This document shows, piece after piece, positions 22,143 through 33,540 of a stretch of 64,000 nucleotides of DNA (positions are counted from its first letter, which is position 1; the number at the start of each line of letters is the position of its first letter). The DNA lies in NCBI GenBank assembly GCA_031002005.1, contig CM061918.1, forward strand, positions 61,290,531 to 61,354,530, read 5' to 3'. The position numbers were made by a program, and so were the translations under genes. The notes below the pieces were generated by a model. That model searched no databases. It was not told the DNA's origin and was given only the letters and a program-made list of their open reading frames with translations. This DNA comes from Vandiemenella viatica. Lineage: Eukaryota > Arthropoda > Insecta > Orthoptera > Morabidae.

Positions 22143-25100
22143 CTATGGTTATTAACATTTTCATGTTTCATGATGGATTAAAGACATCTATGTGTGTAAT
22201 GTATGTAAGGTAATATAACAATATGAATAATAATCATTATTGATATAAATGAATATTTGAAAAAAGCTACTGCTCTATGGACTACTGAGAGAAATATAGA
22301 TCGACCTTCTCCAAGGAAAAAAGAAATGAATTAAATAGGCAAGGCTAGATGGACGATAGAGAAGTTTTCATATTTTGAGAGGCTGAACTAAATATGATGG
22401 ACACTATAACAGACCATAGATAACGAGTTTTCTGTGGCAAAATGGTAATTTATATTTGAGAAGGCTGTGTTATGTTTACATTGTAAAGTGTTCTACATGG
22501 GAGGTTGTAATCTGTCTATTGAAGTTTACATAATAACAACTAAATGTGTAGATCAAATCAGTATTGGGAGATAAAGCAAAAGTTTCTAAGGAAAGCATGA
22601 TTTGATAAACGAATAACAATTATATGTTTGTTTAATACATTTTGTGATTTCTTACGATTCATGTGAACTTTCTCTGAGTTTTTAATAAACACTCCTGTTT
22701 CTTATCTTCAGTCAGCAAATTCTGAGGTTATGTTGTGACCTGCTTCAAGTAACTGCTACAGAGATTAGATTGTTAACATCGGATGTTCTTCTCCTTACAT
22801 TAATTTATACATTTAACCGTCATAAATTAACAAAGAGCAACGTCACATATATCTCTGCTTAGCATTATAATTGTTTATCTCTGGCCTTCATTTTTGTGTG
22901 CAACTACTTCCTCAACAGACAATTGCCTTTTAGGTGGGAGCGCAGTTACAATTCCTTTTAACAACATAAGTGCAAATATAATCAAATGCAGTTATTTATT
23001 TGAGATTTCCTGGTTAGCCAAGCAGCGCTGTTGTGACAGCCTTTGTAACTAACACTTCGGGTATTATCGAGACGCGCCGAAGTTAGCCGAGCTATTCAGT
23101 GTACGTCCACTCCAGGTTCAACGCGTTTTACTAAAGTGGATTGAGTTCTTGTGAAACATGAAGGCACATCCCTATTTTTCGGTTTTTCCTGGTAATTGAG
23201 CACAGAAGCAGCAGTATGGGCTGTGGGGTGTGTTGAGGATGAACCAGTCAATATCGCACGCAGACGCTTTGTAGGGGCGCGAGCAGCAATTTCCTCGGCC
23301 TGATGGAATCGATTTCCCGCCACACTCTGGCCTCTCCATTCAGACCACCACTTGACGTGGTGCTTAACGTCCATTCACGGCCGAACCGACAGATATCCTC
23401 CAACGCGGTAATAAGTAGAATAAAACAGATAATCCATCACTTTGTGTGACAGCAGCGTTTTCATCTCGTAGAAGTCACCCGCGTTATTAATAAAATCAAA
23501 AATCATCAAGTCTAAGGATTGCAATCCCTCAGTGTTTTCAATCCCGTAAGGCCTTTGGCGGATTGGTGTCAGTCCCGCAGAATTCCACTGGATCTGGCAT
23601 AGGCTTTTTAAGTATTAACGATATTCTAGCTTACAAAATGATATATTTTTTATATCTGGCCTCTTTTAAGTATACTCTTTACAACTATAACAGTAAATAA
23701 AACTCTTTCGCATTGAAGTAAATGTAAGATTTCATATTTTTGTTGCTAAATTTAATTTTATCACATAAGTAAATAATCAGATATGGAAAGTATTCAGTCT
23801 GCAGTCACATTACATGCTTAACAATAAATCAAATAAGTTTTCAAAATAATCTATTTATCTTCTAAGCAGCAAAACAATCAGATTAGTTATATTTCTAAGT
23901 AGAATATATAAATAATAATAGCAAACCACGTTGAGTCTTAAAAAGAGATATTGTATAAACCAGCCAATATCTTCCGTTTTGGAAGCAAGATGTTACGAAT
24001 CTGATTGTTACTTCTCCCAATCTACGTCTTAAATAATCGTTTACATAGCCACAGGCTGAGAAAATAATTGAGCTTTCAATTGCTTTAGCACTCCCATACA
24101 AGCAAACAATTTATACCTATAAAATGCCAGTCTTGGTAATTAATTGCCGATGTCTGTCACACACTGACGTCACGCTTACCGCCTTCGCTGCCCAACCAAC
24201 AACGACCGGAGATGTTTCAGGTTATGCACGTTATTTAAGGTCAGTTATATTTTGATGAGCATCCACGAGTAAATGAGCTGCCAGCACACTAGAATAAAAG
24301 CACGTATTTCGTAAAAATCGACATATTAATTATTTGTTGCTTTTTCTTAACTAAAATTCGTTCGATGCAGATTTTTCTCATACTCTCTGTACTGCGATAC
24401 TGTTGTTAAAGCAAGTTAAGAAATATCTACATTACATCATTTTCAAGATTATCAGGTGTTATTTGATGAAAATTATACTTAGTGATGAAACGAAGTACAA
24501 AATGCGTTCAACGCGTCATTTTTGACGGGCTTTCAAAATATTTATATGCGACTAAGATATTTTAATTCACATTTATAGTATACTCGAAGAAATGATTTAC
24601 CGAAACACTGAAATAAAAGTATGCACTGCGTTTAAATTAATATATTAATTATTAGTTGCTTTTATTACTGATGTCACTATATCAGACACATGTAAATATT
24701 TCCATTGTGTCAAATTTAGATCGCAATACACTGAACGTATTCGTACACGGGTAATACGAGCTATGAATTTTTAACAGCAATATTAATTGAAGTTGTGGTT
24801 ATGTCGAAATGCAGACAGGTCCCGAATGACAATGGACACATTTTTTTTCTCTTACAGAATAATTCACGATGAATTTAGTTTCTTAAATAATTAAAGATGC
24901 TTTCATATGCACCGAGTTATTGAAGTAATTATTTCATACAGATGGAAATAGTTCCCAATTTATCGTGCTGAATGAGACATGAACCAGGGATAAAACCAAT
25001 ATAACGCGCTATAGAGTAAGGTTTAGAGTGTACTAATTCATTTTTAATTTACTTGGTTCCCTGATTCTGACATCACTAATTCAGTTCCAATCGCATTGCT

Positions 25101-25214
25101 GTGTAACTATAAACCGAATACGTACAAATTTCAAAATAAGGTTATGAGCATTACGTAACAACAATCGCGATCAATTTCCAGAACATCCCGTTCACACGTC
25201 ATTCTTGACGGTCT
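22143..25214. other. Unassigned AT-rich sequence
   Basis: Three kilobases without a recognisable gene. 23096-23374 (minus) is an open frame of 92 codons in a GC-richer patch; no family is recognised and there is no start or splice support. 23511-23590 repeats 'ggattgcaatccctc'-type words seen at 11917 and 25493. Confidence 0.4.
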
Positions 25215-25402
25215 TGGAGGCCCCGTCCAGGAATCCAGATTTGTGTCTTCCATGATTTCTCCAGATCAATCCAAGCGAATGTCGCGATGCTTCCTTCAAA
25301 AGACCGTGGCCGAATTACTTCCCGCTCCTTGTCCTCATTCCCATCCCACCTCTAATGACCTCGGCGTCGAGGAGCCGGTAAGCCATAAGTAACAAAAAAA
25401 AA
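25215..25402 (+). mobile_element. SINE family A, 5' truncated
   Basis: Starts in the core (CCCCGTCCAGGAATCCAGAT), continues with TCTAATGACCTCGGCGTCGA and ends in GTAAGCCATAAGTAAC plus an A tract. The tRNA head is absent. Confidence 0.8.
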
Positions 25403-25639
25403 AGCTGCGAAATTTAAGAAATTGCCTAAATTTGTGCGAGCTCCGTCAGATTGTCGAATGATACGGGATTCCGCGGAATTTTGCGATCGCGCTTTGCTGG
25501 ATTCCAATCCCTGGTCACCTGTTCTCTCCTATATTACATCTACAGCAATACTGCGAAATTCATATAAAGCTGTAGGTGACAAAGTGTGATTTGCACCAAA
25601 ACTATTCTCTCTTATATTCATTCAACTAGCTGGTACTCA

Positions 25640-26610
25640 TGACTTCGTTCGTGTTTGTAAAGAATTTTGATTGACAGATTCCGACTTCTAACCACCATAG
25701 TGCACGATGGGAGACTCGATGCTATTACCACACACAAACGCCAGTCATCTGCGATATGTAGTTCAGGCAGCAAAGTAAAATATACGCACACACGTCTTTA
25801 GTCGAAATACGAAAATATCGTTGATCGGTCAGTTTCAACCGCCATATCTTCCACACTCCCACACTTACTGAAATTCGGCCAACGTTGTGATCGAAAGGTG
25901 ACTCTGTGTTACTACCACACACAAACGCCAGTGATCTACGATAGATAGTTTTGGCTGAAAATTGATACACCAAGACACATGCGTCTTTGGCAGACAGGTT
26001 GACCAATTTCAACCATCATATCTCCCACACCCCCACAGCTACCGACCGAGCGTGGTGGTGTAACGGTTAGCGTTCTGGCCACGCATTCGAGTGTACGGCA
26101 GTTCGAATCCCCGTCCGGGCATCCAGATTTGGGTTTTCCATGGTTTCCCCAAATCACTCCAGGCAAATGCCGGGATGCTTCCTTCAAAAGGCCAAGGCCG
26201 AATTCCTTCCCATTCCTTGCCCCCCATCCTTTCCCGTCTCTAAAGACCTAGCTGTTAAGAGACGTTAAGCAGTTAAAAAAAACCCAAAAACACAGTTACC
26301 GACATTTAACCACCAGAGTGCACGATGGGAGATTCACTGCTACTACCACACACTAACATCAATGGTATATCCTACGTATTTGTGGCAGGAAAGAGAAGTA
26401 TAAGGAGACAAAAAATTTTTGGTCGAAATATGAAAATGCCCTGCATTGATCAACTTTAATCATCATATCTTCCACATCCCCACAGCTATCGGCATTCGGC
26501 CAACGTTGTGCACAATAGGAAACTCCATGCTACTTCCTCACACAAAGACCAGTGATCTGTGCTATGTATTGGTGGCTGAAAAGTGAAATATAGTGAAAAA
26601 CACACCTATT
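25640..26610. repeat. Diverged ~187-bp tandem repeat, about 4 units
   Basis: Units begin near 25702 and 26321 (TGCACGATGGGAGA), 25886 (TGTGATCGAAAGGTGACT) and 26509 (TGCACAATAGGAAACTCC). Each carries CTACCACACACAAACGCCAG-like and ATCTTCCACAC...CCCACAG-like blocks. Spacing is about 184-188 bp once the SINE in the third unit is removed. Divergence is high, so the array is old. It is followed by a (TA)n tract at 26610-26632. Confidence 0.75.
26047..26290 (+). mobile_element. tRNA-derived SINE family A, full length
   Basis: CGAGCGTGGTGGTGTAACGG head, B box GTTCGAATCCC, core, and an A-rich tail. It lies inside the 187-bp tandem repeat, flanked by CACAGCTACCGAC (26034-26046) and CACAGTTACCGAC (26291-26303), one mismatch in 13. 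Very close to the copies at 8484 and 9649. Confidence 0.92.
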
Positions 26611-26734
26611 TGTATATATATATATATATATAAGATTTCTTAATGGCACGAAGGCAGACGGAATTCATATAGGTAACTTATTTCCCTGATCTTATCTATA
26701 CTGTCATTACGACCCGCGAACGTTGCTGGAACAA

Positions 26735-26872
26735 GTATTCCACCTCAAGCAGATAATTGATGTCGTGGATTGTAACGGGTATATTGAGGCGAAGAAGTTA
26801 GCGCAAGATTGGAAGGGATGGAGGATTGCATCAAACTATGCGAAAGATTGCTGACAGCAAAAAAAAACAACA
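26735..26872 (+). mobile_element. RTE-type LINE, 3' end only
   Basis: Matches the last ~135 bp of the minus-strand LINE at 47628-50940: AAGCAGATAATTGA, GGATGGAGGATTGCATCAAA, then GCTGACAGCAAAAAAAA. It encodes the final residues of the reverse transcriptase (KQIIDVV...DWK.WRIA). Severe 5' truncation is typical for LINEs. Confidence 0.85.
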
Positions 26873-27484
26873 TGTTTTACCATATAAGAGTGCAGGATAG
26901 TTGGAATTACCATGAAAATGTTGCACATAAAGTTTAAACGAAAGAGATCACGAGAGAGATCGATGATCCGAAGTAATTAGAAGAATGTGGATGATCTGGA
27001 ATATTGTGTCAGAAAAGAGTTGATTGAGAGTTACGCATACTCGACCAGTAACGGGAAGCAGTGATGATTCATTGGAGAATACTCTCGAGATTTCGTCTAG
27101 ACGAGTCGACCTCGAGTGCACTGGAGCAGACGTGTCTCTGGTCAGCACTGGCTGCCAGTTTAATGAACTGACGCTGAGTGTTACGATTTACTGTGACAGA
27201 CCGAGAAGAGGCGAAGTTGGCAGCGACGGGGGTGCACTGCAAATGTTGCCCAAGCCTGCAGGGCCGTTGCCTATGCTTTAGACACTGGCAGTGATGTCGG
27301 ACTATGCTACTTCGTAACACAACTAGTATAAACAAATCAAATAAAATCACGTGTCATCAACGAATGGCAGTGACTACGGTATAGTAGGTTTTTGGAGTGT
27401 CCATTGACAGCATTCAGCAGAATCAATACACACAGGCGAAATGGCCAAGTTGTGTGAAGCTTCAAGCCCCATCGACACCGAAGT
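26873..27484. other. Unassigned sequence
   Basis: No gene recognised. 26948-27350 is somewhat GC-rich with overlapping open frames on both strands, none of recognisable family. Confidence 0.35.
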
Positions 27485-27670
27485 AATTAGGGATGGGAGA
27501 GGATGAGTGGTAAGGAACGGGAAGGAATACGGTCATGGTCTTTAGGAGGAAGCATTCGCCTGTCGTTCTTTGGTGAAACCATGGAAAACCCAAATCTGGA
27601 TTCGCGGACGGGGATTAGAACCCGCGTCCTCTCGAATGCGAGGCCAGACCGTTAACACTCACCTGTCACA
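27485..27670 (-). mobile_element. SINE family A, diverged
   Basis: Minus-strand copy: GGGATGGGAGAGG, GGAAGGAATACGGTCATGGT, CCATGGAAAACCCAAATCTG, GGATTAGAACCCGCGTCC (B-box complement) and TGCGAGGCCAGACCGTTAAC. The tail end is eroded (no poly-A). Confidence 0.8.
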
Positions 27671-28033
27671 TTCAGTTCCGTGTTCGCCACTCGCTTTCTC
27701 ACTGCTCTAATGGCGCATTCACAGTACAACTTGTAGGACCTACGAGATCCGATTTTCGATAAAAGAACTCTTGATGGTCCGTGAAGGGCGTTACAGGACT
27801 ACATGTTGGATGTTGTTGGACTCTCAGGCAACCAACAAAGGTCCTCGTTGTCGAACAAGCTATAGATATTGGAGGAAACTATTGTAGGAAACATCCTACG
27901 AGTGTGCGATAAGGACACATGGTGTGCCGCGAGAAAGTTTGAGTGGAAATGATTGCTTGGAGCATCTTGTTGGAACCCTTCTAGTAGCGTGAACGGGTCA
28001 GCGCATCCAATGGTAGTTCTACACGGATATCCT
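27671..28033. other. Unassigned sequence
   Basis: No feature recognised. Confidence 0.3.
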
Positions 28034-28241
28034 GTAAAGGCCGGTCCAGACGCTACGTTTTGCACAACCTTGTGTCCGCGCAGTCTTAAGGCCGATCCAG
28101 ATGCTACATTTTGCGGCGCGAAGACGGTACAGTTGGAGCGATAACTGAGCTAGAGAGCATTTCATTCCGCCTTAAGACTGCGCAGACTTAAGACTGCGCA
28201 GACAAAAGGTTGTGCAAAACGCAGCGTCTGGACCGCTTTAC
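28034..28241. mobile_element. Foldback MITE with duplicated arm
   Basis: Ends are inverted copies: GTAAAGGCCGGTCCAGACGC on the left and, read in complement from the right, GTAAAGCGGTCCAGACGCTG, continuing through TTTTGCACAACCTT and GCGCAGTCTTAAG. The left arm is followed by a second degraded copy (GGCCGATCCAGATGCTACAT, 28091-28110), and the right arm contains a doubled CTTAAGACTGCGCAGA word. Transposon class is not clear; a PIF/Harbinger-like end is one possibility. Confidence 0.75.
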
Positions 28242-28754
28242 TTCATATGCAAGTTCAAACTTGTAAATTCGGCGCTTAGGTAATAACACCGTTCAGTTCA
28301 TTGCTACTTTTATTGCAAGATCGTCAGAAAAAAAAAAAAAAAAAAAAAACTTTTTTTTGTTAGTTAATCGACGATGGGCAGAATCTCGTATAAAGAGAAA
28401 AGAATAATATATATTGCAATGTAAACAAAACATCCGCTATACATCCGCATTAATAAATTGCGGATGCGAAAGTTTCGCACTTGCGGATGCGGATATCCGT
28501 TACATCCCTAGTGGTGGTGTCCGGAGCTGACACGGGGTTAGTTGGATCGAGTTCTGGTGGTGGTGGCGAAAGAAATTTTCATCATCATGACTTTGCAGGC
28601 AGGATGCGAGATGTAGAGTTAAACACTATTCACCAGGCAAAAGTCATGGGTTAAGTCTCATACCCCTCCGAGGTGAATATAGAGTGAGCTCATTCAAAAA
28701 TGTTGACGCTGAATCGTCCGACCGATGGGGATGTAAACACTTGTGGCCCCAGAC
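28242..28754. other. Unassigned sequence
   Basis: No gene. A20 tract at 28329-28349. Confidence 0.35.
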
Positions 28755-28803
28755 GTCTTTCGGAATAGTAGGCCTGACTGTGCCGGCACCGGTCTCCATC
28801 TTT
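28755..28803 (+). repeat. Dispersed repeat C core
   Basis: GTCTTTCGGAATAGTAGGCC then TGACTGTGCCGGCACCGG, near-identical to 18905 and, inverted, to 41048. Downstream words (ACACTCAATGTTGAACACGC) also have a counterpart beside the copy at 41048. Confidence 0.6.
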
Positions 28804-30220
28804 ATACGACACAAGCAACACTCAATGTTGAACACGCACATTATCATAGTCATCCACACCTACAATAACACTTACGAATGCTCATTGAGCCAGCCAACTG
28901 GAAACCATCCCAGTTGAACGCTTTCCAAAGAAGTTCCCATAGAATGGTACACCCTCTATGGTAACCGCCTACTCCCGGAATCAGGTATAATATCTATAAA
29001 ATAAAAATGATCTTGACGCCAATGAAGCATAAAACTACAAGCAAAAAATTTAAAAAATAAAATTAAAAATTTTTTTTTCTTTCAGATTTTTCATTTACGT
29101 GGTCGCAAAATTAACTACTTACGTTGCTTACATCCCTATAAACACAAAACTAAATAAAAATGCCCCAAAACAACATTGACTGCGTTTTTAATACCTATTC
29201 AACGATGGGCTACGGGAAACAAAAGATTCATGTCTCTTTTTTACTTTTTATTTTTCTCTAAATCAGTTTTGCCGTCAATAAACTAATATCTTCTTGTGAA
29301 AATTCATCACAATTGGAGCAAATGCGGCGAAAACAGGAAGCTGTGAGATGCGAATGACGTTATAGCGTTCCTTTTTTATCCATTTTATCTTCTGGGCCCG
29401 TCAGAAGAAATCTTCAGTCTTCTTGGATGGCGATCACCGTCTCGTGAATTACTGTCGATAGCAGGGTGATGTTATAGCAGAATAAACGGCTTTTAGCCCT
29501 CAGGATGGCAATGACATTTATATCTATTTTCCTCCAATTCAAGAATCAATTAATACTTTACGTCCATATTTCCAAAGTACGTAACTATGGCACGCATATG
29601 TCGTGAGATGATGTGAGTAAGGTTAGGGGGTCTTGATGTGTACCGATTGTTTTTTTTTATTGTTTTGCCTTTTTAAAGAATTTGCCGGTAATCGACTGGT
29701 TGTCGAAGTAGACAGGATTCACCAAATTAAATTTACCATTCTGTAAAAAATCACATTACACGTATATATTAAATTATGTGAACTTTGTATTATTAGTAAG
29801 TGAATACGATTATTATAGAAATCGAACGATTTATACTGCTCAGTAACCTGTACCATATTTTCATAACTTCAATACATTCTTCTGTCCCACAACATAACAG
29901 AGAGTCTCCTTTTTCTTGTCATCATCCACAGATCATACTTACCAGAAAAGTAACATAAATGAAATGACAAAGAGATACAACAGAGATAATACTCATCACA
30001 TTAACAGTTCGTTAACCATCGCTACAACATCTGTACAAGTAACCTTACACGTGTAGTCGGTGTTTCTGGATGGAATGTTATAGATACCAGCTGTTTGAGC
30101 CTGGTGAAGAAACACAATGTTTGGGAAGTACGCAGATGGCCGTTTCTGTACTGAGCTCATTCACCCACAGTCCCCTGTGAAGAAGCCTTCCTCTTACGAC
30201 AAGTGTTTTGTGTGTTTCAG
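28804..30220. other. Upstream region of receptor gene, no exon seen
   Basis: The acceptor at 30219-30220 implies at least one untranslated exon farther upstream, but neither it nor a promoter can be picked out by eye here. The sequence is AT-rich without recognised repeats. Confidence 0.4.
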
Positions 30221-30313
30221 ATGTCCTAACATGGGTGCGGTGTCAGCGTGGGTGCTGAGCGCTGCCGCCTTCCTGCTACTGACTCTGAACCTCGTCAGCG
30301 GCAGCACCAAGCT
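30221..30313 (+). CDS. Cys-loop ligand-gated ion channel, first coding exon (signal peptide)
   Basis: A TGTGTTTCAG acceptor (30211-30220) opens an exon with a 10-nt leader, then ATG at 30231. The 27 full codons encode a textbook signal peptide: MGAVSAWVLSAAAFLLL, a hydrophobic core to about residue 22, and a small-residue cleavage region VSGS. The exon ends with two bases of a split Leu codon (CT) before GTGAGT at 30314. Joined to the exon at 45287 it reads straight into the receptor domain; joined to 41434 it also stays in frame. Upstream of the acceptor the frame is open back to 30117, but the strong splice site argues that the start is 30231. The signal peptide would target the subunit to the secretory pathway and plasma membrane. 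GC-rich codon use contrasts with the AT-rich flanks. The splice phase is what links it to the receptor. Confidence 0.8.
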
Positions 30314-30767
30314 GTGAGTATGCCTCATACACTCACATTAGCCTCATACAATGGACTGTTAACAGCGTTAACACGAAGACAATGTTCCGTTCTGCTCTCG
30401 TGCACCTATAGCTGTGGTCAGGGAAACTGACGGGTGGTTGTGAGCGCGCTGTTGCCGCACTTAAAAACATTCTCGCATAGCGCTCTCTCCATAATACTAG
30501 AAACAGCGTTCTGTGTTACCGAGCACGAGCGTCAAAGTACAAACTATTATTACAATTAAACGGGTGAATTTAAATGTTGATTGCATGGTTTGGTAACGGT
30601 GCATTCGAAGTCTCCCCCCAATAATGCTGACCACATCTGGAACAATACAGCCATCAGAATGATATGAGTGCTTCTTAGCTTGTCCGCTCCAATGCTCCTT
30701 TCTCATTAACTACCGTTGCACAGCTCAGAGATTACAATTTTGGGTGGGAGGGGATCTTCTCCACCAT

Positions 30768-31430
30768 CCAAAAACACCTACTGACCTGTTGAAATTTGAA
30801 TTAACTGCTTCCTTATAATGTCCTCTACACGTTTTGCACTCTCCTTTTTCGGAAAAGTGGCCACGAATTAAATTACAAATGCAACGCAGCTAGTAGATGC
30901 CGCCGGCGCTGCGAAATCAGTGATAATCTCTTGAAATGTTGGTTTAATCCTTTGTTGTAATATTTTTTTGCCATTTTAGCTTCGCTCCGTTGTAAAACGT
31001 CCCATGAAATTAACAGATACAAAATATTTATCCGAAATGCAGTACAACAAAACTCGCCATCTTAACATCGATACAAGCAGTCAGAAACAATCGATTGCTT
31101 ACGTTGTAAACAAAATGCGCCGTTTCCGAGATGGATGCTGCAGAACGAATTTCCTAAAGATTTTGTACTCTTGATCCAGGTCGAATTTCAACCTAACCGC
31201 GATCACTATGACAAAACGAACCTGTTTAGGTTGATATGATCCCTGTCCCGATTATTTTTGAGTCATTTTAGCAATGCTGCTAACATTTTGCCGTTGCGGA
31301 GCGTCCCAAATTTCGGTATTTTTAATTTAATTCGTGGCCACCTTTCCGAAAAAGGAGAGTTACAAAACGTGAAGAGGGCATTAGAAGGAAGTAGTTAATG
31401 CAAATTTCAACAGGTCAGTACCAGTTTTGG
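30768..31430. mobile_element. Inverted-repeat element (MITE/foldback) in intron
   Basis: Arms of about 110 bp at 30768-30882 and 31318-31430 are inverted copies: CTGACCTGTTGAAATTTG, CTCTCCTTTTTCGGAAA, GTGGCCACGAATTAAATTA occur in order on the left and in reverse complement on the right. The ~435-bp spacer has no open frame. Outer ends resemble CCAAAAC. No target duplication was identified. It lies 450 bp behind the first coding exon of the receptor gene, so it would form a long hairpin in the pre-mRNA. Confidence 0.8.
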
Positions 31431-31599
31431 TAAAATTTTTAGCCCTGGCACGAGTCGACAATGTGGTGTAACAAGTTACCGAAACATAAAATTTCAACCG
31501 TCCCCTAGTTACCAGTTATCAGTACCTTGGGGTTACATTTGAAACCAAAGTGAAAAATAAGGAACATATAATTAACGGAGGAAGAAGAGGATTCAGACT

Positions 31600-31812
31600 G
31601 TCCCATCGAGCGTGGGAGGTGAGTGGTAACTCTCTGGCCTCGCATTCGGTAGGACGCGGGTTCGGCCATCGAAATTTCGTTTTGCTGTGGCATTACGAAA
31701 ACACTCGAGGTGAGGGCCGGTATGGTTCCTTTAAAAGACTATGGCCGAATTCCTTCCCGCTCTTCTCCCGTCTCCAATGACCGCGACGTTGACGAGGCGT
31801 AAAGCCATAATC
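31600..31812 (+). mobile_element. tRNA-derived SINE family A, diverged
   Basis: GAGCGTGGGAGGTGAGTGGT head, GCCTCGCATTCGG, eroded B box (GCGGGTTCGGCC), then GGCCGAATTCCTTCCCGCTC and the tail GACGAGGCGTAAAGCCATAA. The middle of the body is shortened. No poly-A. Confidence 0.8.
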
Positions 31813-32166
31813 ATAATCTCGGACCATCGCAAAACTTGGGCCTAACATTGCGCCGAATCTACTCGACAGTGGAAACTTAACTCCAAATTTACAGAATGAT
31901 GATTCTGCCGTACAAGTTGTACGGATTCAAGGTGTGGGAAAGGATATTCGAATCCAATCTGTGTCATTTACAACGTTCGAAAAACTGATTTCTGAGGGAA
32001 ATCTTAAACTCCCCCGCTGTAAGACTGTAAAGAACGTCACAATGAGACTTCTACACAATACATTGCAGAAAAGATACCAAACCAAACGAGAAACCTCTAT
32101 GCAAATAATAGAAAAATTACGAAACACAGATACCAGGTAACAGCACATAGGTACATCGAGACCCAT
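31813..32166. other. Unassigned intron sequence
   Basis: A short open frame at 31934-32140 has no recognised family and no convincing splice sites. Confidence 0.35.
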
Positions 32167-32167
32167 G

Positions 32168-32372
32168 CTACCGACCGTGGTGGTTGAGTGGTAACACTCT
32201 GGTGGAGGAGGGTTCGAATCCCCAGACGGCTATCCAGATTTCGGTTTCCCGAAATACTGGGTTAGTTCCTTCATAAGGCCATGATCGAGTTACTTCCTGC
32301 TCCTTGCTTTTTGTCCCTTACAGCCTCTAATGACCTCGACGTCGACCAGACGAAAAGCCGTAAGCAAAACAG
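32168..32372 (+). mobile_element. tRNA-derived SINE family A, diverged
   Basis: CTACCGACCGTGGTGGTTGA head, GGTTCGAATCCCC B box near 32211, ATCCAGATTTCGG core, TCTAATGACCTCGACGTCGA and ...AAAGCCGTAAGCAAAA tail. Confidence 0.83.
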
Positions 32373-32819
32373 TATATACTCCTCCTGATGCACAGATTCA
32401 ACAAGCCCTTATAAAAAATACGAACCCTTAGCTAAGATAATTAAATTATATTAAAAAAATTTAAAAAATTCACTAAGCTTAAATGTATGGGGATTCATTA
32501 AGGTCGTCTTTTACAGATGTCAAACTTAAATAAATAATGCCCCAAAAATTACCTTCCCTGTAAATATGGCGTAGAGAGACTGCGGTGATTGGATAAACAC
32601 TTAGAAACAAAGAGAGGAAAAAAATCCGAGAACAATACGCTCATCAAGGAATAATAATTAAGGACATTATTAGTATTAATTATACATACGATGATATAAG
32701 AATATATAACAAATACGATAATTTATAATAGCTCACAAGTCAATGATCCAGAGGACGGGAACTTCATATCGCCTAGACAGTGATCTGAATAACACACCAC
32801 AGGACTGAAGTTAAAAAAG
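32373..32819. other. Unassigned intron sequence
   Basis: AT-rich; nothing recognised. Confidence 0.3.
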
Positions 32820-33060
32820 CAGAATAGCGCTAGTGAAAATGGCCTTCTTGAAAAATAGGAATCTTCTAGTTTTAAATATTGATCTAGGATTCAGAAATAA
32901 CTTTAAAAATTGTATGTAAGGGACTCAAATACTTCATGGAAGTGAAGCATGCACTCCATGAACACAAGAAAAATGAAAAATGAAGCATTTGAAATGTGGT
33001 GCTATAGAAGGATGCTGAAAATTAAGTTGACAAAATAAGAGACGATGGGTGACGAAAGAA
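32820..33060 (+). mobile_element. RTE-type LINE fragment, decayed
   Basis: Aligns in order with the minus-strand LINE at 47930-48150: AATGGCCTTCTTGAAAAATA (FMKKRNLL), AATATTGATCTAGGATTCAG (NIDLGIR), and GCATTTGAAATGTGGTGCTA (AFEMWCYRRMLKI). Stops and indels throughout. A piece of the LINE 3' end reappears at 33402-33450. Confidence 0.75.
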
Positions 33061-33164
33061 CTTTGTGGTAGAGTCTTACAGAATGAAGATACACATGGGA
33101 TTATTTAATTTGCTAATCTATAAAACAGTTGAAGAACAAAATGTATAGAAATAAATGATTAATT

Positions 33165-33400
33165 TTTTTATTATTATTATAGTTCTACGCCTGTAGCCGT
33201 CGAATTCATAAGAGGCTAGAAAGGACTTGGGAAAGGGGGGGGGGGCAAGAAATGGGAAGGAATTCGGCCATGACCTGAAGGAATTATCCCGGGATTCCCC
33301 TGCAATGATTTTGAGAAACTACGCAAAACCAAAAAGCTGTATGGCCGGACGGGGACTTGAACCTTTGCCCTCCCGAAAGCGAGGCCAGAGCGTAATTACA
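33165..33400 (-). mobile_element. tRNA-derived SINE family A, diverged
   Basis: Minus-strand copy: tail complement ATAGTTCTACGCCTGTAGCC, core complement GGAAGGAATTCGGCCATGAC, B-box complement (GGACTTGAACC, about 33352), and GCGAGGCCAGAGCG near the head. It lies between the two LINE pieces 32820-33060 and 33402-33450. It may be inserted into that LINE, but no target duplication is clear. Confidence 0.8.
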
Positions 33401-33401
33401 A

Positions 33402-33540
33402 TATATGAAGCAGATAATTCAGGTTGTAAGGTTGAGGTGAAGATGTTAGCTCAAGCAAAGGAGGGACATGAAATAGCTCTTACAGGAGCAGCAAGTGGTT
33501 ATGTTGGCAGGACTGGGTTGATGTCACACTGAAGCAGAAA
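33402..33540 (+). mobile_element. RTE-type LINE 3' fragment, decayed
   Basis: ATGAAGCAGATAATTCAGGT and GTTGTAAGG match the KQIIEDVGCKG segment of the LINE at 47654-47896. Beyond 33450 the match is lost. Confidence 0.55.

Noticed and set aside
23096..23374. 92-codon minus-strand open frame
   Set aside because: No recognised domain, no start context or splice partner; GC-rich patches of old transposons give such frames.
30117..30230. Extension of the receptor start upstream to 30117
   Set aside because: The frame is open, but TGTGTTTCAG at 30211-30220 is a strong acceptor and the peptide before 30231 has no signal-peptide character; the start at 30231 gives a proper signal peptide.
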